Of a stretch of 64,000 bases of DNA, positions 45,474 through 54,450 are shown piece by piece (within the stretch, counting starts at the first letter, position 1; each line of letters opens with the position of its first letter). Where the stretch lies: NCBI RefSeq assembly GCF_019052805.1, contig NZ_JAHQRJ010000001.1, forward strand, positions 558,001 through 622,000. Direction: 5' to 3'. The stretch is from Noviherbaspirillum sp. L7-7A (lineage in GTDB: Bacteria; Pseudomonadota; Gammaproteobacteria; Burkholderiales; Burkholderiaceae_D). Position numbers and translations under genes: made by a program. The notes beneath the pieces were generated by a model. That model had not been told where the DNA came from. It made no database searches and saw only the letters and a list, made by a program, of their open reading frames with translations.

Positions 45474-45692
45474 GAAATCTCCTGGCGGGCAGGGCGCTGT
45501 GTGCGCCCGGCGAAGGCCGCGCTAAAAATGCGAAAGCCGAATTTTCTCAGATATGGCCGGCATGCGGGGTAAATGCCGGCGCGGGGACTTGTGATTTTCG
45601 CGATCTGGCGTAAGGGCAGTGCCGATTCGTCAGGAAGCCGGATGAGGCCAGCTGCCCTTTGCGCCGGGACGCATGACGGGCAATGGCAACGT

Positions 45693-46262
45693 CTACAGGT
45701 GCAGCCAGGCCATGACTCCCACGGCGATGCCTGCCACTGCCACCCCATAGGACGCGATTTCCAGCCAGCGCCTGCGCGTGAGCAGCGTGATTGCCGCCAG
45801 CGAGATTGCCACCTGCTCGGTGGTGGTGGCCAGCGCCCAGCGGTGATGCTGGTGCATGGACTCCGCCGACCGCTTGTCGAATTCGGTCGACTGCGCTTCC
45901 AGCTTTTCCGCATCGCGCCTGATCTCTTCCTTCTCCGACTTGTAACGTTCGACCTCCGCCTTATACCGCTGCTGGTCGACGCCAGGCAGCGACATGGCCA
46001 GTTCCGCCAGATTCTGCTTGTTCGATTTGGCCTGGTAGTAATTCCACTGGTTCGACGCGGCGGTCTTCCTGATTGCCGCATCATTCTTGTACATCGCGGC
46101 GTCGTTCTGGGTGGCGCCGCCGAGGTAGCCAAAAGTGGCGCCTATGGTTGCCAGCACCGCGGTCATCACGGCAATCCTGCTTGAAAAGCTGTCGCCGCCA
46201 TGCGCCGCATGTTCGACCGCATGATCATGCGGCCCGTGTACATGAAATCCGCCTCCTGACAT
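45693..46262 (-). CDS. DUF4337 membrane protein
   Basis: 189-aa protein of the DUF4337 family, function unknown. A His-rich N-terminus (GGFHVHGPHDHAVEHAAHGG) could bind metal. One membrane helix lies at about residues 30-50, a long charged coiled coil at 55-130 (YKAEVERYKSEKEEIRRDAE), and two helices at the C-terminus (QVAISLAAITLLT, YGVAVAGIAVGVMAWLHL). It lies 17 nt from the folA gene upstream on the same strand, so the two may be co-transcribed. The gap 45474-45692 contains no supported feature. Confidence 0.82.
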   Translation of the reverse strand: MSGGGFHVHGPHDHAVEHAAHGGDSFSSRIAVMTAVLATIGATFGYLGGATQNDAAMYKNDAAIRKTAASNQWNYYQAKSNKQNLAELAMSLPGVDQQRYKAEVERYKSEKEEIRRDAEKLEAQSTEFDKRSAESMHQHHRWALATTTEQVAISLAAITLLTRRRWLEIASYGVAVAGIAVGVMAWLHL

Positions 46263-46279
46263 TGCTGCTCCTGAAAAAA

Positions 46280-46774
46280 TTACTGTGTGCGGATGTAGGT
46301 GACGATTGCATACGCCAGCCCGCTTGCTGCCGAATGATACTCCCGCCTGTCGGTCTCTTTCCAGGCGTCATTTTTAATCTCTGGAAAAAAAGTGTCGCAA
46401 GGGTATTCGCCGTCGATTTCGGTGACGATCAGGCAGTCAGCCAGGGGCAGCGTCTGAACAAACAGCTCGGCGCCACCAATGATAAATGCCTGTTCGCCTT
46501 CCGCTACGAGGCTGCAGGCAGCCTGCGGTGAGGCGGCGGTTTCGACGCCTGCCGCTTGCCAACCGGGGTTTCGGGTCACCACGATGTTGCGCCGGTTTGG
46601 CAGTGGCCGGCCAATCGACTCGTAAGTCTTGCGCCCCATGATGATGGGGTGGCCAGTCGTGGTGCGCTTGAAATGCGCCAGATCCTCCGGCAGATGCCAC
46701 GGCAGCTGATTGTTGATGCCGATGCCGCGCTCGCGGTCCATGGCGACGATAAAGGTGATCCTGGGCAATGACAT
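46280..46774 (-). CDS. folA: Dihydrofolate reductase
   Basis: Cytoplasmic NADPH-dependent reductase of 164 aa making tetrahydrofolate. Signature residues are present: ITFIVAMDRERGIGINNQLP, WHLPEDLAHFK (catalytic Asp region, here LPEDL), IIMGRKTYESIGRPLPNR, NIVVTRNPGW and AFIIGGAELF. ATG 46774 gives a normal length; the longer frame upstream to 46948 is rejected. It diverges from the GGDEF-EAL gene across 184 nt. Confidence 0.95.
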   Translation of the reverse strand: MSLPRITFIVAMDRERGIGINNQLPWHLPEDLAHFKRTTTGHPIIMGRKTYESIGRPLPNRRNIVVTRNPGWQAAGVETAASPQAACSLVAEGEQAFIIGGAELFVQTLPLADCLIVTEIDGEYPCDTFFPEIKNDAWKETDRREYHSAASGLAYAIVTYIRTQ

Positions 46775-46958
46775 AAGCAGTGAAGAAGCCGAAAGGCGCA
46801 ATGGTAATCCGAATTCCTTGATCCGGTCGAAACTGCCGACGACCAAGGCTGGAACTTTGCAGTTTGATACTGATCGATTCAGACCCTGCACTCGAAAATG
46901 AATAAAAACCGCATCGCATGATGCAGCGCGCAACTCGTTATGCGCCACTCACGCCGCT

Positions 46959-49094
46959 ATGGATTCCTTACTTCCCAAATTGAATGACTCATCCAGTAGC
47001 CAGATCGTACTGCTGGTGGATCGGCAAACCCAGACCGAGGCGCTGCTCGCACCGCTGATGGCGGCGGAGAAGGTGCGGCTGCTGCGGGCTGAAAGCGGCG
47101 AAGAAGCGCTCGAGCTGCTGCTGATGCACGACGTGGCGCTGGCGCTGGTGGACACCGAGCAGCCGGCCATGGACGGCTTCGAGATTACCCGCTGGATACG
47201 GGAAAACTCCCGCACGCGGCATATTCCGGTGATCATGCTCGCCAACGGCGCATGGGATGAAGCCGCCATTGAAACCGCTTATGACGCCGGCGCGATCGAT
47301 TACCTTGGCAAGCCGCCGGGCAGCAATGTCCTGTCAGGCAAGATTGCGGTGCTGCTGGAACTGGACCGCAACCGCCGCAAGCTCAAGGAAGCGGTCGCGC
47401 ATATCGACAGCACCAAGGCGTATTACGAATCCATGCTCAATGCGGCCGGCGATGGCGTCATCGGCATGGACCGGGCCGGACGGGTCCGGTTCGCCAATCC
47501 GGCCGCGCGGGCCATGCTGGGCGCCGAGCGCGACCAGATCGTGGGCGTCGACTTCATGTCGTTTTACCCCACGCCCGCTTGTTCCAGCGCCTGCTGGGAA
47601 GAGTCGCCGTTTTTCCATAGCCTGCGCCAGGGCGTCGAAAGCACGCTGGATGAGGCCAGCCTCATGCGATGCGACGGCAGCCGCTTTCGGGTCAGCCTGC
47701 ATATATCGCCCCTGTCGGGACATGCCGATGGCCTGGTGCTGGTATTTCAGGACATCACCGGCCGCAAGGCGCTGGAAGATCAGCTGCGCCGTCAGGCCGT
47801 GACCGACAGCCTGACGGGCCTGCACAACCGCAGCGGTTTCAAGGCGGCCTTTCGCACCGCGCTGGAACGCGCCCGTCGCGCCAGAAAGAGCGTGGCGCTG
47901 ATGTTCATCGATCTCGATCATTTCAAGCGCATCAACGACACGCTGGGCCACGGCGCGGGCGACCACCTGCTGGCAGCTACCGCGCAGCGTCTGCGCGAAT
48001 GCGTCCGTTCCTATGACATCGTCTCTCGCATCGGTGGCGATGAGTTCTCCGTCGTGCTGGATGAACTCGATCATGGCGCCAGTGCCGCGCATGTCGCATC
48101 CAAGATTTTGACGGCATTGCGCCAGCCATTCCGGCTGGAAGACGGCATGCAGGTGGCCATCAGCGCCAGCATCGGCATCGCCACGTTTCCGGAGTGCGCG
48201 GAAGACGTGGACCTGCTGATGCAGGCTGCCGGCGTCGCGATGTATCAGGCCAAGAGCGACGGCCGCAATCTCTACCACTTCTACATGCCTGAAATGAATG
48301 CCAAGGCGCGCCAGCGCCTGATGCTGGAACAGGCGCTGCGGCTGGCGGTGAAGGATGACGAATTCTCGCTGCACTACCAGCCGCAGGTCGATATTGCCAG
48401 CGGCAACGTGGTGGGATACGAAGCCCTGCTGCGCTGGCAACATGAGCAGATCGGGCGCGTGGCGCCGAGCACCTTCGTGCCCATGCTGGAAGAAACCGGG
48501 TTGATCATACCGATGGGGCAGTGGGTCTTTTCCACCGGCTGCCGCCAGCGGCATGCCTGGGATAGCGTGCTGCCGGAGCAGTGCGTGCTGTCGGTCAACC
48601 TGTCGCCGCGGCAGTTCGTCGACAAGAAGCTGGTATCGCAGATCCAGCAGGTATTGGAAACCAACGAGCTGCCTGCCTATCAGTTGGAAATCGAGCTTAC
48701 CGAAAGCATGCTCATGTCCAATACGGAACATACGCGAGAGGTGCTGCGCTCATTGAAGCGCCTCGGGCTGAAGCTGTCCGTGGACGATTTCGGTACCGGT
48801 TATTCGTCGCTGGCCTATTTGAAGCAGTTCTCGCTGGACGCGCTCAAAATCGACAAGCAGTTCATCGATCATCTGACGACTTCCAAGAAAGACGAGGCCA
48901 TTGCCCGTTCCATCATCCAGCTTGGCCATAACCTTGGCATGCAGGTCATTGCGGAGGGCGTGGAAACGGGCGAGCAGGTGGAAGCGCTGCAGGAACTCGG
49001 TTGCGACGTGGTGCAGGGCTTCTATTTCGGGCGGCCAGTGCCGGCCGGCGAGGTGGTGGGCCTGCCGCATGCGATGGCGGTCAACGAGCGATAA
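46959..49094 (+). CDS. REC-PAS-GGDEF-EAL cyclic-di-GMP protein
   Basis: 711-aa cytoplasmic regulator of c-di-GMP. Order: receiver-like domain (residues 15-135), PAS (about 150-265), GGDEF (about 280-440, motif RIGGDEFSVVL) and EAL (about 455-705, motifs YEALLRW, LTESML, DDFGTGYSSLAYL, DALKIDKQFI, AEGVET). Both output motifs look intact, so it may both make and break c-di-GMP. In the receiver the phospho-Asp (LVDTEQPAMDG) and Lys (YLGKPP) are kept, but only one acidic residue remains in the pocket (LLVDRQ) and the usual Thr/Ser is Ala (IMLANGA), so phosphorylation is doubtful. Confidence 0.93.
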   Translation: MDSLLPKLNDSSSSQIVLLVDRQTQTEALLAPLMAAEKVRLLRAESGEEALELLLMHDVALALVDTEQPAMDGFEITRWIRENSRTRHIPVIMLANGAWDEAAIETAYDAGAIDYLGKPPGSNVLSGKIAVLLELDRNRRKLKEAVAHIDSTKAYYESMLNAAGDGVIGMDRAGRVRFANPAARAMLGAERDQIVGVDFMSFYPTPACSSACWEESPFFHSLRQGVESTLDEASLMRCDGSRFRVSLHISPLSGHADGLVLVFQDITGRKALEDQLRRQAVTDSLTGLHNRSGFKAAFRTALERARRARKSVALMFIDLDHFKRINDTLGHGAGDHLLAATAQRLRECVRSYDIVSRIGGDEFSVVLDELDHGASAAHVASKILTALRQPFRLEDGMQVAISASIGIATFPECAEDVDLLMQAAGVAMYQAKSDGRNLYHFYMPEMNAKARQRLMLEQALRLAVKDDEFSLHYQPQVDIASGNVVGYEALLRWQHEQIGRVAPSTFVPMLEETGLIIPMGQWVFSTGCRQRHAWDSVLPEQCVLSVNLSPRQFVDKKLVSQIQQVLETNELPAYQLEIELTESMLMSNTEHTREVLRSLKRLGLKLSVDDFGTGYSSLAYLKQFSLDALKIDKQFIDHLTTSKKDEAIARSIIQLGHNLGMQVIAEGVETGEQVEALQELGCDVVQGFYFGRPVPAGEVVGLPHAMAVNER

Positions 49095-49415
49095 GGCGCT
49101 TTCAACCGGATCGGGTCAGGCGAGATGAGAGCACATCGTCTCGATGGAGAGCACGGCAGCGAGTCCTGACGGCGCTTCGACCAATCGCCGCCACACTTTG
49201 CCGGGGCCAATCAGGCTGATACCGGCAAGCTGGTCAGGCCCGAACCGTTTCAACTCATGGGCGAGGATAACTGGCAACCCGCCTCGCGCCGCAGGAGAAC
49301 ACGCCCGCACATCGGTGCCGACACATTGCCATCGGCCATGCAGAATGGCAGTCCAACGGCTATCAAGGCTGCCGGCATTGACTGATCACGGCCGGCAAGC
49401 CCCGCAAAATACTCC
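49095..49415. other. 321-bp gap without a supported gene
   Basis: Between the convergent GGDEF-EAL and YgiQ genes. A minus-strand 64-codon frame (49116-49310, containing ILAHELKRFGPDQLAGISL) reads like a fragment of a hydrolase-type protein but has no convincing start or ribosome-binding site. It may be a gene remnant. No terminator with a T tract is seen. Confidence 0.4.
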
Positions 49416-51638
49416 CTACACCGTCCGCCCAGACTTGCGCGCCGCCTTGGGCGCTGTTCCGATGGCACGTACGGGCTGTCGCTGCACGGCCGCGCCCGGA
49501 CGAGGCCGGTTCTGGCCGAATTTGCGCGCCAGCTTGTCCGGACCCGGCGTCTCGCGCTTGCGTTCGATGGCCTGCAGGCCAGGCGTCGGGGCGCTGCGTG
49601 GCACCAGGTGATGGGGGCCGTTGCCGATCAGGTCGGAACGGCCCATGCGATGCAGGCCTTCCCGCAGGATGTCCCAGTTGGCCGGGTCGTGATAGCGCAG
49701 GAAAGCCTTGTGCAGCTTGCGGACCTTGCCGGCCCGCACCGTTTCCACGATTTCCGACTCGTCCGTCACCTTGTGCAGCGGATTCTTGCGGGTGTGATAC
49801 ATCGCCGTGGCCAGCGCCATCGGCGTGGGCAGGAAGGTTTGCACCTGGTCCAGGCGGAAGTCGTTCTTCTTCAGCCACAGCGCCAGGTTCAGCATGTCCT
49901 CGTCCGTCGTGCCCGGGTGGGCGGCGATGAAATAGGGGATCAGGTACTGTTCCTTGCCGGCCTCCTTCGAGAAGCGCTCGAACATTTCCTTGAACGCATG
50001 GTAGGCGCCCATGCCGGGCTTCATCATCTTCGACAGCGGGCCGGTTTCCGAATGCTCGGGCGCGATCTTCAGCAGACCGCCCACATGGTGGGTGACCAGT
50101 TCCTTCACATATTCGGGCGAGCGTACCGCCAGGTCGTAACGCAGCCCCGAACTCACCAGAATCTTCTTGATGCCCGGAATGGCGCGCGCCTTGCGGTACA
50201 GCTGGATCAGCTTGCCGTGGTCGGTGCCGAGGTTGGAGCAGATGGTCGGATAGACGCACGACAGGCGCCGGCAGGATTCCTCGATCTTCTTGTCCTTGCA
50301 GGCCAGCCGGTACATGTTGGCGGTGGGGCCGCCAAGGTCGGAAATGGTGCCGGTGAAGCCCTTGGTCTTGTCGCGGATCAGTTCGATCTCGCGCAGGATG
50401 GACGGCTCCGACCGGCTCTGGATGATGCGACCCTCATGCTCGGTGATCGAGCAGAAAGTGCATCCGCCAAAGCAGCCGCGCATGATGTTGACCGAGAAGC
50501 GGATCATTTCCCAGGCCGGGATGCGGGCCTTGCCATAGCGCGGATGCGGCGAGCGTGCATACGGCATGTCGAAGACGAAATCCATTTCATCCATGGCCAG
50601 CGGCAGCGGCGGCGCATTCAGCCAGACATCGCGGTCGCCATGATGCTGCACCAGGGCGCGGGCATTGCCGGGATTCGATTCCAGGTGAAACACCCGCGAT
50701 GCATGGGCATACATCACCGCATCATCCTTGACCTGCTCGAAGGAGGGCAGGCGCACCACGGTCTTGCTGCGCACTTCCTTCAGGGCCGCCATGCGCTCCT
50801 CGCGCGACAGGATCAGCACCGGCTTGGGCGCTTCCGGCGCCGCCTCGCTCTTGCAGGACGCGTCTTCCTTGGATTTCATTTCATACGGGTCCGGATGCGG
50901 CTCGACCCGGCCCGGCGTATCGATGCGGGTCGAGTTCGCCTCGCTCCAGTCCGGCGCCGGCTTCCAGCCATGCGGCACCATAAAGGCGGTGCCGCGCAGG
51001 TCGCGGATGGACTTGATGGATTCGCCAGCCGCGACGCGGTGCGTCAACGCGATCAGCGCCCGCTCGGCATTGCCGAAGATCAGGATGTCGGCCTTGGAGT
51101 CCGGCAGCACCGAGCGCTTGACCTTGTCCGACCAGTAGTCGTAGTGGGCGATCCGGCGCAGGCTGGCCTCGATGCTGCCGATCACCACGCCGACTTCCGG
51201 ATAGGCTTCGCGCACCCGCTGGGCGTAGACCACAACGGCCCGGTCCGGGCGCTTGTTCGGTTCGCCGTTGGGCGTGTAGGCATCCTCGGAGCGGATCTTC
51301 CGGTCGGAGGTATAGCGGTTGATCATCGAATCCATGTTGCCGGCGGTGATGCCGAAATACAGATTGGGCCGGCCCAGCGCCCGGAAGTCATCCGCCGACA
51401 GCCAGTCCGGCTGGGTGATGATGCCGACCCGGAAGCCCTGCGCTTCCAGCAAGCGGCCCACCAGCGCCATGCCGAAGCTGGGATGGTCGATGTAGGCGTC
51501 GCCGGTAACCAGGATCACGTCGCAGCTGTCCCAGCCCAGCGCATCCATTTCCGCCCGGGTAGTGGGCAGGAAAGCCGCCGGCTTGACATAGTCGGGACGA
51601 TAACGCGGGTAGGAACGGATGTTTTTCGGTGCTTCCAT
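49416..51638 (-). CDS. ygiQ: YgiQ-family radical SAM protein
   Basis: Radical SAM protein of 740 aa, function unknown in all species. The N-terminal domain carries [39 protein letters not shown] and [19 protein letters not shown]. The 4Fe-4S motif is [18 protein letters not shown] (Cys-x3-Cys-x2-Cys), followed by [14 protein letters not shown] and the DUF3362-like C-terminus ([15 protein letters not shown]), ending in a basic tail. ATG 51638 ([14 protein letters not shown]) is chosen; an upstream frame to 51764 lacks family similarity. Divergent from the exonuclease gene. Confidence 0.94.
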   Translation of the reverse strand: MEAPKNIRSYPRYRPDYVKPAAFLPTTRAEMDALGWDSCDVILVTGDAYIDHPSFGMALVGRLLEAQGFRVGIITQPDWLSADDFRALGRPNLYFGITAGNMDSMINRYTSDRKIRSEDAYTPNGEPNKRPDRAVVVYAQRVREAYPEVGVVIGSIEASLRRIAHYDYWSDKVKRSVLPDSKADILIFGNAERALIALTHRVAAGESIKSIRDLRGTAFMVPHGWKPAPDWSEANSTRIDTPGRVEPHPDPYEMKSKEDASCKSEAAPEAPKPVLILSREERMAALKEVRSKTVVRLPSFEQVKDDAVMYAHASRVFHLESNPGNARALVQHHGDRDVWLNAPPLPLAMDEMDFVFDMPYARSPHPRYGKARIPAWEMIRFSVNIMRGCFGGCTFCSITEHEGRIIQSRSEPSILREIELIRDKTKGFTGTISDLGGPTANMYRLACKDKKIEESCRRLSCVYPTICSNLGTDHGKLIQLYRKARAIPGIKKILVSSGLRYDLAVRSPEYVKELVTHHVGGLLKIAPEHSETGPLSKMMKPGMGAYHAFKEMFERFSKEAGKEQYLIPYFIAAHPGTTDEDMLNLALWLKKNDFRLDQVQTFLPTPMALATAMYHTRKNPLHKVTDESEIVETVRAGKVRKLHKAFLRYHDPANWDILREGLHRMGRSDLIGNGPHHLVPRSAPTPGLQAIERKRETPGPDKLARKFGQNRPRPGAAVQRQPVRAIGTAPKAARKSGRTV

Positions 51639-51857
51639 GGGGCCAATGAAGGTAAGCGCGTGCGCCGCGGGCGGCGATGCGGGTAGGTGGAATTTGGGGG
51701 AAGGCGAGAGTATGACAGCTTTATCGAAACCTAGCCGGATACCGCCAAAAAGCCGGGAAGTCAAGCCGGTGAAATGGCAGGCAGTGTTGCCTTCCTGCCT
51801 CGTTAGCGAAGATAAAACATCTTATACTCGCCGCCTGTGCTGTCACCGCCCAATCTT

Positions 51858-52784
51858 ATGTCTGAATCCGACTTTCTTGCCGCCATCGATGCCGAGCGCC
51901 TGGCGCAACACCTGGAAAGCCATGCCGATTACCGGGTCTTGCGCCGGCTGGCGGAGCGCCGCTGCTATGCCGAACCTGACGGCAGGCCGCTGGCCCGTGG
52001 CGTGGTGGTGGACACGGAAACCACCGGATTGTCGCTGGAAGTGGATGCCATCATCGAATTCGCGATGGTGGTGTTCGAGTTCGACCGGGAAAGCGGCCAG
52101 GTCTACCGGATACTGAACATTCTTGATGAACTGGAAGACCCGGGTCGGCCGATACCGCCGGCATCGACCTCAGTGCATGGCATTACGGACGATATGGTGG
52201 CCGGCAAGCGCATCGACGATGCGCGGGTGGCTGCAATGCTGGACGGTGTGGAACTGGTGATTGCGCACAATGCGCGCTTCGATCGTCCCTTCCTGGAAGC
52301 GCGCCTGCCGGTCTTCGAGACGCTGCCCTGGGCCTGCTCGCTGCAGCAGGTGTCATGGGCGGAAGAGAGCATGGCATCGGCCAAGCTGGAATATCTGGCT
52401 TACCGCCTCGGCTTTTTCTTCGAGGCGCACCGGGCGCAGGCGGACTGCCTGGCCTTGCTGGAACTGCTGCAAAAACCACTGCCGGTGTCTGGCCGCCTTG
52501 GTCTGTCCTGCATGCTGGAACAGGCCCATGTACGCGATTTCCGTGTCTATGCGCTACGCGCGCCGTTTGACAGCAAGGATATGCTGAAGGCCCGTTCCTA
52601 TCGTTGGGATGGCGACCGCCGCTGCTGGCACCGCACCCTGGCGGGAGAGTTAATGGCCGGGGAAATCGCCTGGCTCAAGGCGCACGTGTATGGCGGCCGG
52701 GCCACCAGCCTGGATTTCGAGGCGATGGATGCGCTGTGCCGCTTTTCGCTGCGTCCCGGCAGATTATTCAGCCGGGACATCTGA
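51858..52784 (+). CDS. DEDDh 3'-5' exonuclease family protein
   Basis: 308-aa protein with an RNase T/DnaQ-like exonuclease domain: VVDTETTGLSLEVD (Exo I, Asp and Glu), HNARFDRPFLE (Exo II Asp) and HRAQADCLALLELL (Exo III His and Asp). Residues 1-50 form an N-terminal helical extension, and the C-terminal ~90 residues (ARSYRWDGDRRCWHR) match the small domain found in polymerase III epsilon-like standalone nucleases. ATG 51858 (MSESDFL) is preferred to an in-frame start 21 nt upstream. Probably acts in DNA repair or RNA processing. Confidence 0.88.
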   Translation: MSESDFLAAIDAERLAQHLESHADYRVLRRLAERRCYAEPDGRPLARGVVVDTETTGLSLEVDAIIEFAMVVFEFDRESGQVYRILNILDELEDPGRPIPPASTSVHGITDDMVAGKRIDDARVAAMLDGVELVIAHNARFDRPFLEARLPVFETLPWACSLQQVSWAEESMASAKLEYLAYRLGFFFEAHRAQADCLALLELLQKPLPVSGRLGLSCMLEQAHVRDFRVYALRAPFDSKDMLKARSYRWDGDRRCWHRTLAGELMAGEIAWLKAHVYGGRATSLDFEAMDALCRFSLRPGRLFSRDI

Positions 52785-52796
52785 TCGACGTCCGGC

Positions 52797-53165
52797 TTAT
52801 TTCGGCGGCGCGCCGGGCTTGTCGATGGACTCGGGCGTGGAATGGTTGTTGACCTGTCCGGGCATGGGCATTGCAGTCGATTCCTGCTGCTTGCTCAGCG
52901 TTTGCGGATTGGCCTGCGACGGGCTGGCCGAGTCGGGAACGGTAGCTGCTGCCGAAGGCGCCTGCGGTGCCATCGCGGCATCCTGTTGCGGCAGAGAGGA
53001 GGGCGGCAGGGCAACCGAGCTGCCCTTGCTTTCCACCGTGGCGGCGCCGGGCTGGCTCACTGCGGTGGCAGCGGTCGTCGGCTTGGGCGCATCGTTGCGG
53101 TTACAGCCGGTGATGACCATTGCCGTCGCGATCAGGCAGGCCGTCAGGGTAAGCGTTTTTGTCAT
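52797..53165 (-). CDS. Small Pro/Ala/Ser-rich lipoprotein
   Basis: 122-aa secreted lipoprotein of unknown function. It starts MTKTLTLTACLIATAMVITGC, with lipobox ITGC and mature Cys at 21; the rest is disordered and rich in Ala, Pro, Ser and Gln (QPGAATVESKGSSVALPPSS). AGGAG precedes ATG 53165. It is convergent with the exonuclease gene, 12 nt apart. Confidence 0.8.
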   Translation of the reverse strand: MTKTLTLTACLIATAMVITGCNRNDAPKPTTAATAVSQPGAATVESKGSSVALPPSSLPQQDAAMAPQAPSAAATVPDSASPSQANPQTLSKQQESTAMPMPGQVNNHSTPESIDKPGAPPK

Positions 53166-53257
53166 TGGTGTTTCTCCTGTGTGGCATGCAAGCGGGCGCG
53201 CTGCGCATCAACTGCGCAGAAGATGCAACTATCGAGAAATTCTGAACGTGGAAAACA

Positions 53258-53279
53258 GGGCGGACGCTGGGTCCGCCCT
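53258..53279 (-). terminator. Rho-independent terminator of DUF883-like gene
   Basis: AGGGCGGAC (53258-53266) pairs with GTCCGCCCT (53271-53279), 4-nt loop; on the minus strand it is followed by GTTTTCC. It lies just past the stop of the 53292-54098 gene. Confidence 0.7.
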
Positions 53280-53291
53280 GGTCAGGCAGGA

Positions 53292-54098
53292 TTAACGACG
53301 CAGCAGGCGGCTGAGGATGAAGCCAGCGCCGGCGGCGATCGCCAGTGCCGTCATTGGCTTTTCACGCACCCTTACACGGGTGTCGGCGATGACCTGGTCC
53401 TGCAGGTCCTTCATCTGGCCTGCCTTTTCCGTCATCATGCTGGCCGCCTGCGACGCAGCGGTCGACATCTTGTCAACGGCGACATGGGCTGTGCTTGACA
53501 GCTTTTCGACGGTCGGACGGGCGGCTTCTGCGGCCTTGTCTATCGTGTCATGCGCGGTGGTCTTGACTTCGTCGACACGATCCTTCACTGCGGTTGCCGA
53601 ACCGCCCATCGAGCCCGGTGCCGGCGTGGTGCTGGAAGCGGCACCAGTGGAGGGCGTGCTGGAAGTCGATGAGCCCGTGGAACCGGTCGAGCCGGTAGAT
53701 CCCGTCGACCCGGTGGAACCAGTAGACCCGGTCGACCCGGTGGAACCAGTGGACCCGGTCGAACCGGTGGAACCAGTGGACCCGGTCGAACCGGTAGTGG
53801 GCTTGGCCGTAGTCGAGCCGGCAACGCCGCTTCCGGTGGTGGAGCCTGTGGATCCGGTTGCACCGCTGGAGCCGCCGGAGCCAGTCGAACCGCTGGAGCC
53901 AGTTGCGCCTGAAGTACCTGCCGAACCCGGCGTGGACGTGCCGCTGGTGCTGGCGCCGGATGTCGGGAAGCTGCTGCCACCCGTGCTCGACGGCTTCTGC
54001 GTCGTGCTGCCGGCGGTGGTGGAATTGGACGAACCGCCCGTGGAGCCGGTGGTCGATCCGGTGCTGCTGCCTGGCATATTCTTGCTGGTATCCACCAT
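53292..54098 (-). CDS. DUF883/ElaB-like protein with long Gly-Ser-Thr repeat N-terminus
   Basis: 268 aa. Residues 1-165 are almost only Gly, Ser, Thr and Ala, with an uninterrupted (GST)n run of about fifteen units near residues 100-140. Residues 170-268 resemble DUF883/ElaB (ribosome-associated, stress-induced inner-membrane proteins): AVKDRVDEVKTTAHDTIDK, amphipathic helices, then DTRVRVREKPMTALAIAAG and a C-terminal membrane helix ending LSRLLRR. AAGGAAAG precedes ATG 54098. The low-complexity N-terminus is unusual for the family, which is normally about 100 aa. Confidence 0.8.
   Translation of the reverse strand: MVDTSKNMPGSSTGSTTGSTGGSSNSTTAGSTTQKPSSTGGSSFPTSGASTSGTSTPGSAGTSGATGSSGSTGSGGSSGATGSTGSTTGSGVAGSTTAKPTTGSTGSTGSTGSTGSTGSTGSTGSTGSTGSTGSTGSTGSTGSSTSSTPSTGAASSTTPAPGSMGGSATAVKDRVDEVKTTAHDTIDKAAEAARPTVEKLSSTAHVAVDKMSTAASQAASMMTEKAGQMKDLQDQVIADTRVRVREKPMTALAIAAGAGFILSRLLRR
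53688..53808. repeat. In-frame minisatellite (18-bp) encoding Gly-Ser-Thr run
   Basis: Roughly seven units built from GACCCGGT(C/G)GAACCAGTG-type 9- and 18-bp repeats inside the 53292-54098 gene. Length changes in multiples of 9 would keep the frame and lengthen or shorten the repeat domain. Exact unit borders vary. Confidence 0.75.
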
Positions 54099-54219
54099 GA
54101 TGCTTTCCTTTATAAAATTCGACGATCAAACATCCGCTATGCGGACCGGGGTATAAGGCAAGGCGGGCCGACGCGCCAATCGCTGAGTTGCCGGCACGCC
54201 GAAGCATACAGCTTTGCCA

Positions 54220-54416
54220 TTTATTGAAATGAAGATAAAACATTTACGCCTGCGGATTCGGTTCGCTACCGAACACAATCCCGACGTTTATTGAAATGGC
54301 AAGGCCATTTAACTCTTTATCATCCCGATGGCAGGCTTGCATTGCGCCGAATTAAAGCGGGGCCCATGCCTGACCCTCACTGCCTGCCCGTCATTTTTGC
54401 GTTAATCTTTCGCAAA
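54220..54416. promoter_or_regulatory. Repeat and palindrome in the aacS upstream region
   Basis: The 352-bp gap between the DUF883-like gene and aacS holds a 12-bp direct repeat TTTATTGAAATG (54220-54231 and 54287-54298, 67 bp apart) and an inverted repeat TTTGCG (54396-54401)/CGCAAA (54411-54416) 35 bp before the aacS ATG, placed like a repressor operator. Their regulators are not known. Nothing else supported is seen in 54099-54450. Confidence 0.4.
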
Positions 54417-54450
54417 CCTTTCACCACAATAACGATACGGAGCACACCTG

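Noticed and set aside
43155-45572. 805-codon plus-strand frame
   Set aside because: Complement of the PLP decarboxylase gene with clear motifs; the shadow has no domain signature.
49116-49310. 64-codon minus-strand frame
   Set aside because: Some protein-like text but no start signal, family or partner; listed only as a gap.
53317-54156. Plus-strand frame encoding Val-Glu-Pro-Val-Asp-Pro repeats
   Set aside because: It is the complement of the Gly-Ser-Thr minisatellite; the minus-strand frame has a ribosome-binding site, a DUF883-like domain and a terminator.
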